From Actinomycetota bacterium (GTDB lineage: Bacteria; Actinomycetota; CADDZG01; JAHWKV01), in the NCBI GenBank assembly GCA_019347725.1, contig JAHWKV010000089.1, forward strand, positions 1 through 5,585: DNA of 5,585 bases, given 5' to 3'. This document shows, one piece after another, positions 1-5,394 of the stretch. Positions within the stretch are counted from its first letter, which is position 1; every line of letters begins with the position of its first letter. A program made the position numbers and the translations under genes. The notes beneath the pieces are model-generated. The model was not told the DNA's origin. It did not search any database and was given only the letters and a program-made list of their open reading frames with translations.

Positions 1-375
1 AATCTGGCTTTGGACCTTCAGCCCCAGTGACTTGATGAACTTGTTGATGGTGCGGGCCTTGTCGTCCGAGATGCCGTGCACTATATCGATGTGCTGCTTG
101 TAGTTGGCCCCGCCCGCCGGTTCTATCTTGCCTATCGACAGCGCCTTGAGCGAAACCTTGCGCTTGACCATCTTGTCCTTGATCACATCCACTGCCGCTT
201 CGACGCGCCCTTCGGAGTTGGCCCGCACTTCGATTCCCGAGTCGGTTTGCTCGATGGTCGTGCCGGTGTTCTTGAAGTCGAACCGCTGTGAGACCTCCCG
301 GCGCGCCTGGTCCAGGGCGTTGATCACTTCCTGATGGTCCACCTCGCTGACGACGTCAAACGAAGGGTTGGCCAT
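1..375 (-). CDS. yajQ: YajQ-family (UPF0234/DUF520) nucleotide-binding protein, C-terminus cut by window edge
   Basis: The minus strand reads open from an ATG at 375 down to base 1, giving 125 residues. The protein begins MANPSFDVVSEVD, the characteristic YajQ N-terminus, followed by QRFDFKNTGTTI (about residues 30-41), the segment KDKMVKRKVSLKALSIG (about 66-82) and GGANYKQHIDI (about 88-98), all typical of this family. YajQ proteins are usually about 160 residues, so roughly 35-40 C-terminal residues lie outside the window. The family folds as two ferredoxin-like domains; some members bind cyclic di-GMP and act as effectors with transcription factors, others are reported to bind nucleic acid, so the exact role here is inference. 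I chose this start because the conserved MA(N/S)PSFD begins there. No strong Shine-Dalgarno precedes it; the start overlaps by one base the stop of a 20-codon micro-ORF, so translational coupling is plausible. It is divergent from tRNA-Tyr. Confidence 0.95.
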   Translation of the reverse strand, partial: MANPSFDVVSEVDHQEVINALDQARREVSQRFDFKNTGTTIEQTDSGIEVRANSEGRVEAAVDVIKDKMVKRKVSLKALSIGKIEPAGGANYKQHIDIVHGISDDKARTINKFIKSLGLKVQSQI

Positions 376-437
376 CAGCGCATGAACCGCCGGATCAGTT
401 TGAGCAAGACGTACTTCTTTATGATTTTGAACAACAT
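375..437 (-). CDS. 20-residue basic hydrophobic micro-ORF overlapping the yajQ start
   Basis: Reading the minus strand from an ATG at 437 gives 20 codons and a TGA at 377-375. The peptide starts MLFKIIKKYV and ends LIRRFMR: eight Lys/Arg, no acidic residue, and the rest mainly Leu, Ile, Phe and Val, so it could form a cationic amphipathic helix. An AAGG lies five bases before its ATG, a better ribosome site than anything visible at yajQ itself. The last base of its TGA is the first base of the yajQ ATG, the classic arrangement for translational coupling. I do not recognise a family. It could be a real membrane-associated peptide, a leader that delivers ribosomes to yajQ, or chance. The exact stop/start overlap and the local ribosome site favour translation; the shortness keeps confidence modest. 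Confidence 0.45.
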   Translation of the reverse strand: MLFKIIKKYVLLKLIRRFMR

Positions 438-459
438 AGGCCTTATCCTAATCCTGCGG

Positions 460-474
460 GGCTCCATCGGAGCC
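460..474 (-). other. Small hairpin in the yajQ / tRNA-Tyr divergent spacer
   Basis: GGCTCC (460-465) and GGAGCC (469-474) pair perfectly across a three-base loop. Read on the minus strand the hairpin lies about 23 bases before the micro-ORF ATG, so it could sit in the yajQ leader; on the plus strand it precedes tRNA-Tyr. There is no T-run on either side, so it is not a convincing terminator. I could not identify a convincing promoter for either direction in this 86-base spacer. Confidence 0.3.
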
Positions 475-523
475 GTCGTTTACCAGGGGAAATAGGTAAC
501 CGTTGGTCGCCGTCCCCAAACCA

Positions 524-607
524 GGTGGGATACCTAAGTGGCCAAAGGGAGCCGGCTGTAAACCGGTTGCGTAAGCTTCGGGGGTTCGAATCCTCCTCCC
601 ACCACCA
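524..607 (+). tRNA. tRNA-Tyr (anticodon GTA)
   Basis: A class II tRNA with a long variable arm. The acceptor GGTGGGA (524-530) pairs with TCCCACC (597-603). The anticodon stem GCCGG/CCGGT (551-555 with 563-567) encloses the loop CTGTAAA, giving anticodon GTA at 558-560. The T arm is GGGGG-TTCGAAT-CCTCC, with its loop at 585-591. The discriminator is A604 and the 3' CCA (605-607) is encoded, unlike the two tRNAs further downstream. It reads tyrosine codons UAU and UAC. It is transcribed divergently from yajQ and lies 74 bases before the Pro-rich membrane protein gene; no clear promoter or terminator of its own is visible. Confidence 0.97.
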
Positions 608-681
608 ACTGAAAGTGCCCGGGTTATGGCATCATCATTGGGCCGGAAAATTTCCCTAGCTAGAGAGGTCTGGCAAAGATT

Positions 682-1251
682 ATGCCCGCACGTTTAGGCC
701 AGTTCCGCGGTTTCTTAAGGGGCAAACGGGATGCTTCCCGTTACATGTGGTCGGGCCTGTTGGTCCTGCTCGCCATGTCGCCGTTCCTGGCGTTCTTTGC
801 GCTCCTGCCGGAGGACGAGGATCCGGCGTCAACCGAGTCGCCCGACGCAGCGGCGCTGACCGAAGCGGTGGACCTGGCGTTCCCGTTCCCGACCGAATCC
901 CCGTCTCCCAGTCCTGAGCCCGAGCCGTCTGTAGTGCCCACACGGGCAGCTCCACCACCGGCTCCGGCCCCGGCTCCGGCCCCAGAACCCGAGCCGGAGC
1001 CCGAGCCCGAGCCCGAGCCCAGTCCCACGCAGAGCGAGGAACCGAGCCCCGAGCCCAGTCCTCAGCCCGCTGAGCCCAGGAGTCCCCGGCCGCCGTGTGA
1101 CCGGTTCACCGGAATAGGCTGTGAAGGCGAAGAGCCCGCCGAGGAAGAGATCGAAGAAGAGATCGAAGGAGAGGTGACCCCCTCGGAAGACGGCAACGGC
1201 GACGGCGACGGCGAGCAAGGCCCGACCGATGAAGGGCCGAGCGGGCAATAG
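682..1251 (+). CDS. Single-pass membrane protein with Pro/Glu-rich low-complexity outer region, function unknown
   Basis: 189 residues; I recognise no family. Residues 1-21 are basic (Arg4, 9, 13, 16, 20 and Lys15), followed by one hydrophobic segment at about 22-42, so the N-terminus is probably cytoplasmic and the rest outside (signal anchor). Residues 44-135 are disordered and rich in Pro, Glu, Ser and Ala: an Ala-Pro stretch (about 90-101), six Glu-Pro pairs (102-113) and SPEP-like units. Cys139 and Cys147 flank a nine-residue stretch (CDRFTGIGC) that could form a small disulfide loop. The tail is strongly acidic (EEEIEEEIEGE near 154-164, then Gly/Asp repeats). Such a layout suits a spacer that crosses a thick cell wall, with the acidic tail binding cations or a basic partner; this is inference. 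The ribosome site is weak: GAGAGG lies about 13 bases before the ATG. The methyltransferase gene begins 13 bases after the stop, so the two may be cotranscribed. Confidence 0.75.
   Translation: MPARLGQFRGFLRGKRDASRYMWSGLLVLLAMSPFLAFFALLPEDEDPASTESPDAAALTEAVDLAFPFPTESPSPSPEPEPSVVPTRAAPPPAPAPAPAPEPEPEPEPEPEPSPTQSEEPSPEPSPQPAEPRSPRPPCDRFTGIGCEGEEPAEEEIEEEIEGEVTPSEDGNGDGDGEQGPTDEGPSGQ
961..1020 (+). repeat. In-frame low-complexity repeats coding Ala-Pro and Glu-Pro
   Basis: Two adjoining short tandem arrays lie inside the membrane protein gene. From 961 a 12-base unit (GCTCCGGCCCCG) is repeated twice, coding Ala-Pro pairs. From 985 to 1020 a six-base unit is repeated six times (GAACCC, GAGCCG, then four identical GAGCCC), coding Glu-Pro. 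Units are multiples of three, so gain or loss of copies by slippage would change length without breaking the frame. Frames on the opposite strand appear as Gly/Ser-rich artefacts of this repeat. Confidence 0.85.
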
Positions 1252-1264
1252 CCGGGTGATCTAG

Positions 1265-2371
1265 GTGCCGTCCGGTCCCTCCACCCCACTGCTACAGAAA
1301 ATTCAAGGGCGTATCCGGGCGGAGGGGCCGCTGACGTTCGACCGGTTCATGCAGCTGGCCCTTTACGACCCAGCCCACGGCTACTACTGCAGCCGGGTCC
1401 CGGGCAAGGGTAGTCACTACCAGACCTCTGCGACGGCCGGCCCCTGGTTCGGCCGCTTCGTGACCGTGGAGTTGCAGCGCATGTGGGATGCGTTGGGCCG
1501 GCCCTCGCTGTTCACAGTGGTAGAGGCCGGAGCGGGCCTTGCCGAGCTCGCCAAGCAGGCATTTGCCTACGCCGGGGAGATGGGCGGCGCCTTGCGCTGG
1601 TGCTTTATAGAGCGCTTCGAGACGGTCAAGCAAATGCAGCAGGAAGCTCTCGGCCCCGCGGCCCGGTACGCCGAGTGGGCCACCTGTTTGGAGGGCCTGC
1701 CGGTGGAGGGGTGCGTACTGGCCAACGAGGTGCTGGACAACTTCCCCGTCCACCTCCTGGAGCAGACCTTCGACGGGGTGCGGGAGGTGTGTGTCGACAT
1801 TGCCGGCGACCGGCTGCGCACCGTGCTTAGGCCGCCCGGCCCCGGGTTGGTCGACCAATCCGTGCTCGAGGCGGCTGAGTACCTGGAGCCCGGCGACCGC
1901 TTCGAGGTCTGCCCGGACATAGTCGATTGGTGCCGGGGCGCTGCCCGGGCGATCGACAGAGGCTATCTTCTGGTGATCGACTACGGCGACGAGCAGCCCG
2001 ACATCTGGCGCCGGGGACCCCAAGGCACGATTACCACGTACGGCCCGCGCCGGCTGAGCTGCGATCTCCTGGAGGACGCCGGCGCCAAGGACATCACCGC
2101 CGACGTGGACTTCTCCGCGCTCTGGTCGGCTGCGCAGGGAGCGGGTTTCGACATGGAGTTGCTGGCCCTGCAGCGCTTTTGGCTCGTCTCCCTCGGCCTG
2201 CCGGTCGTGGTGGAGAATCTGACCGACCGGGTCAAACAATCGGCCGCTCTCGGGCGCCATGAGGAGGCTGCCGACCTGGATGAGGAGCTGCGCCAGGTGC
2301 TGGCGCTGGCCGATCCGGACGGATTGGGCGGGTGCCTGGTCTTTCGGGCCTCCAAGGGTTTCGAGGCGTGA
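1265..2371 (+). CDS. SAM-dependent methyltransferase, MidA/NDUFAF7 family (COG1565, DUF185)
   Basis: 368 residues, the usual length for the family. Landmarks in order: GPLTFDRFMQLALYDPAHGYY (residues 21-41), the family N-terminal signature; TAGPWFG (57-63); the SAM-binding glycine motif EAGAG (87-91); NEVLDNFPV (154-162), matching the family NE..D..P motif; IDYG (238-241); GTITTY (254-259); and DITADVDF (276-283), matching the family D-I-T-x-x-V-D-F. Mitochondrial NDUFAF7 methylates an arginine of the complex I subunit NDUFS2; bacterial substrates are generally unknown. No complex I gene is nearby. Motif I and the segment before TAGPWFG are looser than usual: the family's G-D-F reads SHY here. 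The start is GTG; a TAG directly before it in frame rules out a longer protein. No good ribosome site is seen, so coupling to the preceding gene, whose stop lies 13 bases upstream, is likely. Confidence 0.9.
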   Translation: MPSGPSTPLLQKIQGRIRAEGPLTFDRFMQLALYDPAHGYYCSRVPGKGSHYQTSATAGPWFGRFVTVELQRMWDALGRPSLFTVVEAGAGLAELAKQAFAYAGEMGGALRWCFIERFETVKQMQQEALGPAARYAEWATCLEGLPVEGCVLANEVLDNFPVHLLEQTFDGVREVCVDIAGDRLRTVLRPPGPGLVDQSVLEAAEYLEPGDRFEVCPDIVDWCRGAARAIDRGYLLVIDYGDEQPDIWRRGPQGTITTYGPRRLSCDLLEDAGAKDITADVDFSALWSAAQGAGFDMELLALQRFWLVSLGLPVVVENLTDRVKQSAALGRHEEAADLDEELRQVLALADPDGLGGCLVFRASKGFEA

Positions 2372-2398
2372 CGAAGCGAGAGTAGAAGCCTTCTTCGG

Positions 2399-2415
2399 GA
2401 GTCTCGGACAGACTC
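2399..2415 (+). terminator. Candidate terminator hairpin after the methyltransferase gene
   Basis: GAGTCT (2399-2404) and AGACTC (2410-2415) pair perfectly over a five-base loop, 27 bases after the methyltransferase stop. The following TAAAATCCTTCTTCTAT is T-rich but has no clean T-run, so termination may be partial or need help. Its loop and 3' arm overlap the possible -35 of the upstream tRNA-operon promoter candidate. Confidence 0.4.
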
Positions 2416-2435
2416 TAAAATCCTTCTTCTATACT
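2405..2435 (+). promoter_or_regulatory. Candidate upstream sigma-70 promoter for the tRNA-tuf block
   Basis: TATACT (2430-2435) matches the -10 consensus at five of six positions. The best -35 is CGGACA (2405-2410), four of six, but with a wide 19-base spacer. It overlaps the hairpin at 2399-2415, which weakens the case. If used, the leader before tRNA-Thr would be about 140 bases. Confidence 0.25.
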
Positions 2436-2476
2436 TGAGCGTTACGTCGCGGGATACATTGGAGATCTTTGGGCCT

Positions 2477-2505
2477 GCGACAGCGCGCCCGAAGGGTCAT
2501 ACACT
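2477..2505 (+). promoter_or_regulatory. Candidate sigma-70 promoter for tRNA-Thr / tRNA-Met / tuf / rpmG
   Basis: GCGACA (2477-2482) and TACACT (2500-2505) each match the housekeeping consensus at four of six positions, including the strongest bases (GACA and TA...T), with the ideal 17-base spacer. The predicted start near 2512 would leave a leader of about 70 bases before tRNA-Thr. It is the best-spaced candidate in the 210-base gap between the methyltransferase and the tRNAs. Confidence 0.4.
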
Positions 2506-2518
2506 GGGGGTTGGGCTA

Positions 2519-2539
2519 GCGCCCGGTCGCCGCGGGCGC
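2519..2539 (+). other. G+C-rich leader hairpin before tRNA-Thr
   Basis: GCGCCCG (2519-2525) pairs perfectly with CGGGCGC (2533-2539) around a seven-base loop; an alternative pairing uses GCCCGG (2521-2526) with CCGGGC (2539-2544). It lies directly after the predicted transcription start and before tRNA-Thr. There is no T-run. It may shape the precursor for tRNA 5' processing. Confidence 0.4.
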
Positions 2540-2581
2540 CGGGCCGGACGGCTCACCTAAAAGGTTCATCAAAGGGTGCAG

Positions 2582-2654
2582 GCCCCCTTAGCTCAGTCGG
2601 TAGAGCGCCGCCATGGTAAGGCGTAGGTCCGCGGTTCGATTCCGCGAGGGGGCT
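2582..2654 (+). tRNA. tRNA-Thr (anticodon GGT)
   Basis: The acceptor GCCCCCT (2582-2588) pairs with AGGGGGC (2647-2653); the discriminator is T2654 and no CCA is encoded. The D stem is GCTC/GAGC. The anticodon loop ATGGTAA (2613-2619) gives GGT at 2615-2617, reading ACC and ACU threonine codons. The T arm is CGCGG-TTCGATT-CCGCG. Two oddities: the top of the anticodon stem has a C2608/T2624 mismatch (positions 27-43), leaving four pairs, and position 32 is A rather than a pyrimidine. It is followed after 28 bases by tRNA-Met, and both probably come from one precursor with tuf. Confidence 0.95.
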
Positions 2655-2682
2655 CTGAAAGGGGTAACTTGGTAGCATTCTT

Positions 2683-2754
2683 GGCGGCGTAGCTCAGAGG
2701 CAGAGCAAGCGGCTCATAATCGCTGTGTCGGCGGTTCGATTCCGCCCGCCGCTA
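2683..2754 (+). tRNA. tRNA-Met (anticodon CAT), elongator type
   Basis: The acceptor GGCGGCG (2683-2689) pairs with CGCCGCT (2747-2753), with a G-T wobble at the first pair. Discriminator A2754; no CCA is encoded. The anticodon loop CTCATAA (2713-2719) gives CAT at 2715-2717; T arm GGCGG-TTCGATT-CCGCC. The D loop is only seven bases (AGAGGCA). The first pair G1-U72 and the overall sequence fit elongator methionine tRNA of actinobacteria; an initiator would normally show an unpaired 1-72 and three G-C pairs closing the anticodon loop. A CAT anticodon could also mark an isoleucine tRNA modified by TilS, which I consider less likely. Its position next to tRNA-Thr and rpmG fits the usual actinobacterial arrangement. 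Confidence 0.93.
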
Positions 2755-2767
2755 CTAGCTGAGAGGC

Positions 2768-2786
2768 CGGCGCTCGTGCAGCGCCG
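2768..2786 (+). other. Hairpin between tRNA-Met and tuf
   Basis: CGGCGCT (2768-2774) and AGCGCCG (2780-2786) form a perfect seven-pair stem with a five-base loop (CGTGC), 14 bases after tRNA-Met. No T-run follows, so it is not an intrinsic terminator. It may protect or mark the processed 5' end of the tuf mRNA after the tRNA is cut out, or be an attenuating structure. Confidence 0.5.
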
Positions 2787-2798
2787 TCGACAAGACGC

Positions 2799-2826
2799 TT
2801 GTAAGCAGCACGCGTAGCAATAAACT
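2799..2826 (+). promoter_or_regulatory. Candidate tuf-proximal promoter
   Basis: TTGTAA (2799-2804) and TAAACT (2821-2826) each match the sigma-70 consensus at four of six bases with a 16-base spacer. It would give tuf and rpmG their own transcript, with a leader of about 55 bases. The region 2787-2860 is noticeably more A+T-rich than its surroundings, which fits a promoter. Confidence 0.35.
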
Positions 2827-2871
2827 TGCGTGGATAACGAGACAGAGAAAGTTTGGCTAAAGAGGTAGCCG

Positions 2872-2876
2872 GGAGG
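2872..2876 (+). promoter_or_regulatory. Ribosome binding site of tuf
   Basis: GGAGG within GGGAGGGAAG lies ten bases before the tuf ATG at 2887. It is the strongest Shine-Dalgarno in the window, as expected for one of the most abundant proteins in the cell, and it fixes the start. Confidence 0.7.
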
Positions 2877-2886
2877 GAAGTCAGGA

Positions 2887-4077
<1,191 letters not shown>

Positions 4078-4081
4078 TCCG

Positions 4082-4246
4082 ATGTCCGCTACCGATAAGC
4101 GACCTCACGTGACGATGGCGTGCGGGGAGTGCAAGCGTCGAAACTACATAACCACCAAGAACCGTCAGAAGCAGACCCAGCGGTTGGAGCTACGCAAGTA
4201 CTGCCGCTGGTGCCGCACCCACACTCCCCATAAGGAGACGCGGTAG
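4082..4246 (+). CDS. rpmG: 50S ribosomal protein L33, zinc-ribbon (C+) form
   Basis: 54 residues, normal for L33. Four cysteines in two CxxC pairs (Cys14/Cys17 and Cys41/Cys44) form the zinc ribbon of the zinc-dependent form. RRNYITTKN (19-27) and [16 protein letters not shown] (39-54) are typical. L33 is a small protein of the large subunit near the E site. The ATG chosen gives the usual MS/MA-TDKRP start. It begins four bases after the tuf stop with no clear Shine-Dalgarno, so it is probably translated by ribosomes finishing tuf. A strong terminator follows 26 bases downstream. In many actinobacteria the zinc-free paralogue is made under zinc starvation; only the zinc form is present here. 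Confidence 0.97.
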   Translation: MSATDKRPHVTMACGECKRRNYITTKNRQKQTQRLELRKYCRWCRTHTPHKETR

Positions 4247-4272
4247 GCGCCGGCCATGACGTCCCGATTGCA

Positions 4273-4304
4273 GCAAAGACAGCCCCCCAGAGGGCTGTCT
4301 TTGC
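4273..4304 (+). terminator. Intrinsic terminator of the tuf-rpmG transcript
   Basis: GCAAAGACAGCCC (4273-4285) pairs perfectly with GGGCTGTCTTTGC (4292-4304) across a six-base loop. Seen as a terminator, the core stem GACAGCCC/GGGCTGTC is followed by TTTGCGTT, a short T-rich tail that can also pair back with AAA on the 5' side. It lies 26 bases after rpmG and six bases before the candidate sigma promoter, separating the housekeeping block from the sigma module. Confidence 0.85.
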
Positions 4305-4309
4305 GTTGC

Positions 4310-4339
4310 GGTAACGTTTCTCGCGATTTACGCGTCCTA
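4310..4339 (+). promoter_or_regulatory. Candidate ECF-type autoregulatory promoter of the sigma gene
   Basis: GGTAAC (4310-4315) is followed after exactly 17 bases by CGTC (4333-4336) in CGTCCTA. An AAC-containing -35 and a CGTC-type -10 are the hallmark of promoters read by ECF sigma factors, which usually drive their own genes. The same GTAAC-N17-CGTC spacing recurs at 5322-5347. A start about seven bases past the -10 would leave a leader of about 10 bases before the TTG start codon. Confidence 0.5.
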
Positions 4340-4353
4340 GTTACGTTGATGTC

Positions 4354-4923
4354 TTGGTAACCGAGGTTCCGGCCGAAGTCATCGAAGCCTGCCAGCAGGG
4401 CGATGAGGCCGCGTTTGAGGAGCTGATTCGCTTGACGAATGCGTCGGTGTACACGGTGTCGCTTCGCATCACGGGCAATCCCGACGACGCGGCGGAGGCG
4501 GCGCAGGAAACCTACATCAAGCTTCTTCGAGTCATTCGCCAGTTCCGGGGCGAGGCCAAATTCTCGACCTGGCTGTACCGGGTGACGACCAACGTGGCAA
4601 TCACCTCTATGCGCCGCAAGTCCAAGAGGCGCACCGAAGTGGCTATGGACCAGCAGGGCTGGGAGCTCTTGCCCGGACCGGAGGGCGATGATCCCGCGGT
4701 GAGCGCGCAGCGCAGCTCGCTTAGGCAACGCCTGCAGGATGCGATTTTGGCTCTGCCTGAGGACCATCGTGCGGTGGTGGTGATGAAGGACATTTATGGG
4801 TTGGAATTCGAGGAGATCGCCGAACAGCTTCAGGTAACCGAGGGCGCGGCCCGCGTCCGGCTGTTTAGGGCACGGAAGAAATTGCGGAGTTTGCTCTACG
4901 ACGAGCATGCAGAGCGCGCTTAA
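4354..4923 (+). CDS. ECF (extracytoplasmic function) RNA polymerase sigma factor
   Basis: 189 residues with the two domains of a minimal ECF sigma. Region 2 (about 21-92) contains DDAAEAAQETYIKLL (44-58), then FSTWLYRVTTNVAITSMRRKSKR (split as 70-80 and 81-92), the -10 melting and recognition segment. After an acidic linker, region 4 (about 124-181) contains ILALPEDHRAVVVMKDIYG (131-149) and the helix-turn-helix FEEIAEQLQVTEGAARVRLFRARKKL, running 152-177, which reads the -35 element. There is no region 1 or 3. It directs RNA polymerase to a small regulon. The only usable start is TTG at 4354: in-frame bases upstream reach a stop at 4312 without ATG or GTG. No Shine-Dalgarno is visible. The anti-sigma gene follows after 23 bases, the standard pairing. 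The ECF subgroup cannot be assigned without a search. Confidence 0.93.
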   Translation: MVTEVPAEVIEACQQGDEAAFEELIRLTNASVYTVSLRITGNPDDAAEAAQETYIKLLRVIRQFRGEAKFSTWLYRVTTNVAITSMRRKSKRRTEVAMDQQGWELLPGPEGDDPAVSAQRSSLRQRLQDAILALPEDHRAVVVMKDIYGLEFEEIAEQLQVTEGAARVRLFRARKKLRSLLYDEHAERA

Positions 4924-4946
4924 GGTCAAAGGACAGGTGTCGGCTG

Positions 4947-5333
4947 ATGGATTGTAACGAGATTCGGGAGTACCTCCCGGCGTTTGACGAACAGACTTAC
5001 GAGACGGCGGTGATGGAGCACCTGCAGGGGTGCGAGGAGTGCCGTACTCGATTGAAGCAATACCGGGAGCTCGGTCTTGAGATGGGCGCCCTGTCCGCCT
5101 ACGACGTGGCGCCTCCCCAGTGGCTGCAGGCCGCCATAATCGAGACGACCCTGGAGCGGCTGCACCGCACCGCTGCGCTTAGGGCGGCCAGTCGCCGGTT
5201 GGGCGAGCACCCGGGTGTGGCGGCCGGCGGAGCACTGCTGCTGGCCGGCGTTGCCGGCGCCGCAATCCTGGTTAAGGGCCGCCACCACCGCAAGCGCGTG
5301 GAGCTGACTCCGGCGGGGGCTGTAACCGGTTGA
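4947..5333 (+). CDS. Membrane-anchored zinc-finger (ZAS / zf-HC2) anti-sigma factor
   Basis: 128 residues. Cys3 and the motif His25-x3-Cys29-x2-Cys32 (HLQGCEEC) match the zinc-binding anti-sigma (ZAS) signature, which in this family holds the cognate ECF sigma inactive against the N-terminal helices. Residues 33-85 form a helical linker. One Gly/Ala/Leu-rich hydrophobic segment at about 90-109 is a likely membrane span, preceded by Arg79, Arg83 and Arg84 (inside) and followed by only 19 residues (KGRHHRKR and a short tail). Most membrane ZAS proteins have a sizeable sensor domain outside; here there is essentially none, so sensing may go through the membrane, the zinc site, or a partner. AAAGGA lies about 13 bases before the ATG, a rather long spacing. 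The function is inferred from the motif and its position directly after the sigma gene. Confidence 0.85.
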   Translation: MDCNEIREYLPAFDEQTYETAVMEHLQGCEECRTRLKQYRELGLEMGALSAYDVAPPQWLQAAIIETTLERLHRTAALRAASRRLGEHPGVAAGGALLLAGVAGAAILVKGRHHRKRVELTPAGAVTG

Positions 5334-5350
5334 GGCCAAGCAGCGTCTAA
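5321..5350 (+). promoter_or_regulatory. Second candidate ECF-type promoter, before the small membrane protein gene
   Basis: TGTAAC (5321-5326) is followed after exactly 17 bases by CGTC (5344-5347) in CGTCTAA, the same spacing and core (GTAAC-N17-CGTC, with G before CGTC in both) as the element upstream of the sigma gene. The -35 lies within the last codons of the anti-sigma gene. It would start a transcript near 5355 carrying the hairpin at 5361-5379 and the gene at 5395. Confidence 0.5.
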
Positions 5351-5360
5351 CCCCGTGAGA

Positions 5361-5379
5361 GGTCGGGAAGGACCCGACC
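5361..5379 (+). other. Leader hairpin with AAGGA loop upstream of the small membrane protein
   Basis: GGTCGGG (5361-5367) pairs perfectly with CCCGACC (5373-5379), exposing the five-base loop AAGGA. It has no T-run and so is not a terminator. An A-N-GGA loop on a short stem resembles sites bound by CsrA/RsmA-type translational regulators, and a second GGA lies near 5385, by the ribosome site. It could equally be a simple mRNA-stabilising leader stem. Whether this organism has CsrA is unknown. Confidence 0.55.
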
Positions 5380-5394
5380 GACATGGAGGTTTCA

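Noticed and set aside
76..334. Two plus-strand open frames of about 75 codons opposite yajQ
   Set aside because: The minus strand is clearly YajQ, so these are shadows.
495..514. GGTAAC followed by CGTC upstream of tRNA-Tyr as an ECF promoter
   Set aside because: The spacer is only 10 bases, which is not compatible with sigma factor spacing.
638..666. TTGGGC-N17-TAGAGA as a promoter for the Pro-rich protein gene
   Set aside because: The -10 matches the consensus at only three of six bases; too weak to annotate.
961..1020. CRISPR or intergenic repeat array
   Set aside because: The units are 6 and 12 bases, adjoin without spacers and are in frame in a coding region; they are protein low-complexity repeats.
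741..1028. Gly/Ser-rich open frame on the minus strand
   Set aside because: It is only the complement of the Glu-Pro and Ala-Pro repeats.
1292..2260. Open frame of 322 codons on the minus strand opposite the methyltransferase
   Set aside because: The plus-strand frame carries clear family motifs; the minus frame is a G+C-driven shadow.
4834..4857. A third GTAAC...CGTC pair inside the sigma gene
   Set aside because: The spacer is 15 bases instead of 17 and it lies within the conserved helix-turn-helix coding region, so chance is likely.
4165..4929. Open frame of 254 codons on the minus strand across rpmG, the terminator and the sigma gene
   Set aside because: It runs through three unrelated plus-strand elements including a terminator hairpin, and shows no recognisable domain.
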